Source: an uncultured Ruminococcus sp.
GTDB lineage: Bacteria; Bacillota; Clostridia; Oscillospirales; CAG-272
Length of the DNA stretch: 8,158 nucleotides
Direction: 5' to 3'
Assembly: GCA_902765885.1 (NCBI GenBank)
Contig: CACXBN010000035.1
Span: forward strand, 1 to 8,158
The notes under the pieces are model-generated. The model was not told the DNA's origin and did no database searches. It was given only the letters and a program-made list of their open reading frames with translations. Every line of letters begins with the position of its first letter. The first letter of the stretch is position 1. The position numbers and the translations under genes are program-made. Shown piece by piece: positions 5,913-8,158 of this stretch.

Positions 5913-6981
5913 ACAGTTCTATAAGTTCTTTCGGACAGTCGGTAAGAAGCTCGCCGCCGTTTTCAGTTACGAGCATCATGTCTTCGATCCGGCATCCGTA
6001 CAGTCCCTCGATGTATATACCGGGCTCCACGGTCACTACCTGCCCTGTTTTCAGCGTCATGTTTTCATCAACCCTCGAATTGAGGACGGGAAGTTCGTGA
6101 ATTTCGAGCCCGACTCCGTGACCGAGGCCATGTCCGAACTTTCCTTCGTATCCCGCAGAATAGATTATGTTTCTTGCAATACCGTCCACGTCACGGTTGC
6201 GTACGCCCTCGCGCACTGCCGCTTCCGCTTCGAGCTGCGCTTTCAGGACAGTATTATAAAGTCTCTTCATGTCCTCGTCTGCTTTTCCTATCACGACCGT
6301 TCTTGTCATGTCGGAATGATAACCGTTGACCATTGCGCCGTAGTCCATGGTAAGAAAGCCTTTCTCAAGTTTCACCGGTCTCGGAACGCCGTGAGGCCTG
6401 GAGGACGCCGAACCTGACACACATATCGTATCGAACGACGGCTTTGAACTGCCGTGCTTTTTCATGTAATATTCGAGCTCCGCTGCCACTTCGATCTCTG
6501 TCATGTCGTAGTTCAGAACTTTGCATATATGGTGGAACGCGCCTTCCGATATCCTTTGGGCGGCAATAATGTTTTCGATCTCGTCTCTGGTCTTGAACGA
6601 TCTGATCTCAGTAAGAACATCTCCGATGCCTTTGTATTCGATCTTGTCTCCGAGAGTGCTTTTTAATCTTTCAAATCCGGAACATGTGAGTCTCCTGTCC
6701 TCATAACCGACGACTTTTATGCCCTCATCATTCACGATCTTGGCAAGATCCGGCTTTTCGAGCGGTGTGCACAACGGTGACGCCTCTGCCTTCGCAGCTT
6801 CGATGTACCTCGGATCGGCAAACATGAATGCGTTATTCTGAGTAAGGAAAACGTACCCGTCCGGATTGTCAAATCCGGTTACGTAAAGATGGTTTTCCGC
6901 CGAAGTTATATATATTGCGTCGAGGCCCAGCTCGACCATCTTTTGTCTCAGATTTCTGATTCTGCTCTCATTTTTTTCCAT
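5911..6981 (-). CDS. pepP: Xaa-Pro peptidase, M24B family (aminopeptidase P-like)
   Basis: From the ATG at 6981 the product is 356 residues, the usual size of the short Gram-positive enzymes. It releases residues next to proline from peptides, in the cytoplasm, with two divalent metal ions. Residues about 5-125 are the creatinase-type N-terminal domain (LGLDAIYITSAENHLYVTGF). The rest is the pita-bread catalytic domain with all five metal ligands visible: D213 in MDYG, D224 in HSDMTRT, H288 in GHGLGHGVGLEIHE, E319 in VEPGIYI and E333 in CRIEDM. An Xaa-Pro dipeptidase (PepQ) cannot be excluded from sequence alone. The start codon overlaps the end of yqeG by 14 bases, so translation is probably coupled. 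It is the last gene of its operon; the efp gene that often follows pepP in Bacillota is absent here. Confidence 0.93.
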   Translation of the reverse strand: MEKNESRIRNLRQKMVELGLDAIYITSAENHLYVTGFDNPDGYVFLTQNNAFMFADPRYIEAAKAEASPLCTPLEKPDLAKIVNDEGIKVVGYEDRRLTCSGFERLKSTLGDKIEYKGIGDVLTEIRSFKTRDEIENIIAAQRISEGAFHHICKVLNYDMTEIEVAAELEYYMKKHGSSKPSFDTICVSGSASSRPHGVPRPVKLEKGFLTMDYGAMVNGYHSDMTRTVVIGKADEDMKRLYNTVLKAQLEAEAAVREGVRNRDVDGIARNIIYSAGYEGKFGHGLGHGVGLEIHELPVLNSRVDENMTLKTGQVVTVEPGIYIEGLYGCRIEDMMLVTENGGELLTDCPKELIEL

Positions 6982-7495
6982 TTGAAACACCTCTGGCCTT
7001 ATTGTGATATTTTTTTAAATACGGTTTTTCCAGCCATCTCTTGAATCTGAAAAACCATGATTTTTTATCTTTGATCGGCGGCACGATAATAACATACAGT
7101 CCCGCTCTCTTCCCTGCTGCCGCATCGGTGAGAAGCTGATCTCCGAAAAGACATGAATTGTCTTTTTCCGCGCCTGCAGCTTTCATTGCTTCCCTAAGTT
7201 TCGATATCATAGGTTTGGCTGCTCTATGGTAAGCCGGATATCCCAGCCGGGAATTGAACAGTTTTACCCTTTTTTCATTATTGTTGGAAACAAACGAAAC
7301 CGTTATTCCCGCCTTTTTCATCATCTCAAGCCATCTGAGAAGCTTTTCCGGCGGGTATATGTCATCATACGTTGCCAGTGTATTGTCAATGTCCGAAAAC
7401 ACATATCTTATTCCCCTTTCAAGGAGGAATTCAGGAGTCAGCTCCTCGTATGTGTCAAACATCTTATCCGGCACAAAATATTTTTCAAAAATCAT
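6968..7495 (-). CDS. yqeG: YqeG family HAD IIIA-type phosphatase
   Basis: This is a 175-residue cytoplasmic protein of the normal YqeG length, without a cap domain. It starts with the family opening EKYFVPDKMFDTYEELTPEF. HAD motif I is SDIDNTL (D35 nucleophile, D37). Motif II is FVSNNNEKR (S70). Motif III is RAAKPM (K94). Motif IV is FGDQLLTDAAAGKRAG (D119, D124). The basic C-terminal tail (FFRFKRWLEKPYLKKYHNKA) is usual for the family. The fold is related to phosphatidylglycerophosphate phosphatases, and its true substrate in Bacillota is not settled to my knowledge. Its ATG is 4 bases after the stop of the oxidoreductase gene and has only a weak ribosome site (AAGTG), which suggests translational coupling. 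Its end overlaps the peptidase gene, and the peptidase Shine-Dalgarno lies inside its last codons. Confidence 0.92.
   Translation of the reverse strand: MIFEKYFVPDKMFDTYEELTPEFLLERGIRYVFSDIDNTLATYDDIYPPEKLLRWLEMMKKAGITVSFVSNNNEKRVKLFNSRLGYPAYHRAAKPMISKLREAMKAAGAEKDNSCLFGDQLLTDAAAGKRAGLYVIIVPPIKDKKSWFFRFKRWLEKPYLKKYHNKARGVSNGKK
6988..6994 (-). promoter_or_regulatory. Shine-Dalgarno that decides the peptidase start
   Basis: AGAGGTG on the minus strand ends six bases before the ATG at 6981. An in-frame GTG at 6990 is part of this motif and would have no ribosome site of its own, so the ATG is preferred. Confidence 0.75.
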
Positions 7496-7499
7496 TTTT

Positions 7500-8158
7500 T
7501 CACTTGAATTCTATTACTTTACCGTCTTCATATGCGCGGTATGAGTTTTCGAGAAGTTCGGTGAGAAGGATGGCGTCATCCATCCCAAGCCCTTCCGGTG
7601 ATCCACTGCCACTGTCCACGGCATTGATAAACTGTTCTATCGGCTGGGCCTTCCATTCCGGAAGTTCAGGTCTGCTGAATTCACTGAACCCGCCGGAAAG
7701 AACCGCGCTTTTGAAAGAAACATCTTCGTTCCTCACGAGCATCGTTCCCTCTGTTCCGATAATTTCTATCTCCTGCGGAGAAAATGCTGAAACGAAACCT
7801 GTTTCTGCAACTCCTATAGCGCCGTCTTCAAATTCCATTACTGCAACCGCGTTCTCATCAACCGGTTTGCCATATGGAGATGTGAATACGGATGTTATTT
7901 TTTTCGGTCTCCCGAGAATATGTGCGATCAGGTACATGGGATGGCACCCCAGATCCATCATCGCCCCGCCTGCGGCGTCTGCTTTTTCAAACCAGTAATC
8001 TGGAAGCCAGTGTCCGGAAACACCGTTGTGTGCATCTCTTATACGCACAAACGTGATCTTTCCGAATGCGCTTTTTTCCACCATGCTTCTTGCGAACTGA
8101 ACGGATGGTCTTCCCTTCTGAGGGCAGCTTATCGCAAATGTTACCCCGGCTTCCTCAA
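7500..8158 (-). CDS. Gfo/Idh/MocA family oxidoreductase, C-terminal part (partial)
   Basis: The frame is open from the right edge to the stop at 7500, giving 218 residues; family members usually have 320-390. The N-terminal Rossmann domain with its GxGxxG and EKP motifs lies mostly outside the window. What is visible begins in a segment around FAISCPQ and RPSVQFARSMVEKSAFGKI, the usual lead-out of the Rossmann domain. It then enters the C-terminal alpha/beta domain with GGAMMDLGCHPMYLIAHILG, which carries the family's conserved Asp and His. Later come FEDGAIGVAETGF, EIIGTEGTM and a closing LLENSYRAYEDGKVIEF. Such enzymes oxidise or reduce sugars, inositols or their derivatives with NAD(P), usually in the cytoplasm. 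The substrate cannot be inferred. It is the first visible gene of the operon with yqeG and the peptidase, 4 bases upstream of yqeG. The methionine at 8084 is internal, not the start. Confidence 0.9.
   Translation of the reverse strand, partial: EEAGVTFAISCPQKGRPSVQFARSMVEKSAFGKITFVRIRDAHNGVSGHWLPDYWFEKADAAGGAMMDLGCHPMYLIAHILGRPKKITSVFTSPYGKPVDENAVAVMEFEDGAIGVAETGFVSAFSPQEIEIIGTEGTMLVRNEDVSFKSAVLSGGFSEFSRPELPEWKAQPIEQFINAVDSGSGSPEGLGMDDAILLTELLENSYRAYEDGKVIEFK

Noticed and set aside
7372..7998. Plus-strand 208-codon open frame opposite yqeG and the oxidoreductase
   Set aside because: Antisense shadow of two well-recognised genes; serine- and proline-rich translation with no motif.
1..8158. 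CRISPR array, tRNA, riboswitch, insertion sequence, toxin-antitoxin or defence genes
   Set aside because: No regularly spaced repeats, no tRNA-like cloverleaf, no transposase or nuclease motifs; leaders are short and show no conserved riboswitch core that I recognise.

Overview
The window looks like an ordinary stretch of chromosome from an anaerobic Bacillota, most likely class Clostridia. The evidence is the family content: a DUF4364 winged-helix protein, a YqeG-type HAD phosphatase, a type II pantothenate kinase, a Clostridia-style paired zinc-ribbon protein and a short sigma-70 protein. Base composition appears moderate (by eye a little under 50% GC). Promoters and ribosome binding sites are of classical Gram-positive type. 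No mobile element, CRISPR array, tRNA or rRNA gene is visible. No intergenic gap exceeds 300 bases; the largest is about 180.

Layout, left to right. (1) A plus-strand C-terminal scrap of a GH38 alpha-mannosidase-like protein ends at 264, with an in-frame stop near the window edge, followed by a hairpin terminator. (2) A minus-strand block runs from 4910 down to 362: a NagD-like HAD phosphatase, an oligopeptide-type solute-binding lipoprotein with its own strong promoter, DUF4364, a sigma-70 family factor with its own near-consensus promoter, and a small double zinc-ribbon protein. (3) The plus-strand type II pantothenate kinase (coaW), 5008-5856, is divergent from the HAD gene across 97 bases and ends in a textbook terminator. 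(4) A compact minus-strand operon converges on it: a partial Gfo/Idh/MocA oxidoreductase, then yqeG (4-base gap), then an Xaa-Pro peptidase (14-base overlap).

Functional themes are peptide use (peptide-binding lipoprotein, proline peptidase), CoA synthesis (coaW) beside a small-molecule phosphatase, and regulation (sigma factor, winged helix, zinc ribbons). Only the Gfo/yqeG/peptidase group is a clear operon.

I corrected three starts from sequence signals. The sigma factor starts at a TTG at 1333, because a near-perfect promoter lies inside the longer reading frame. coaW starts at 5008, because the longer frame begins inside its promoter. The peptidase starts at the ATG at 6981, because the upstream GTG is part of its Shine-Dalgarno sequence. 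All three clear promoters carry an extended -10 (TGn). I do not see a strong case for a novel multi-gene system. The best leads are the coaW/HAD pairing, the orphan binding protein with a CodY-like box in its promoter, and the sigma factor with its adjacent regulators.
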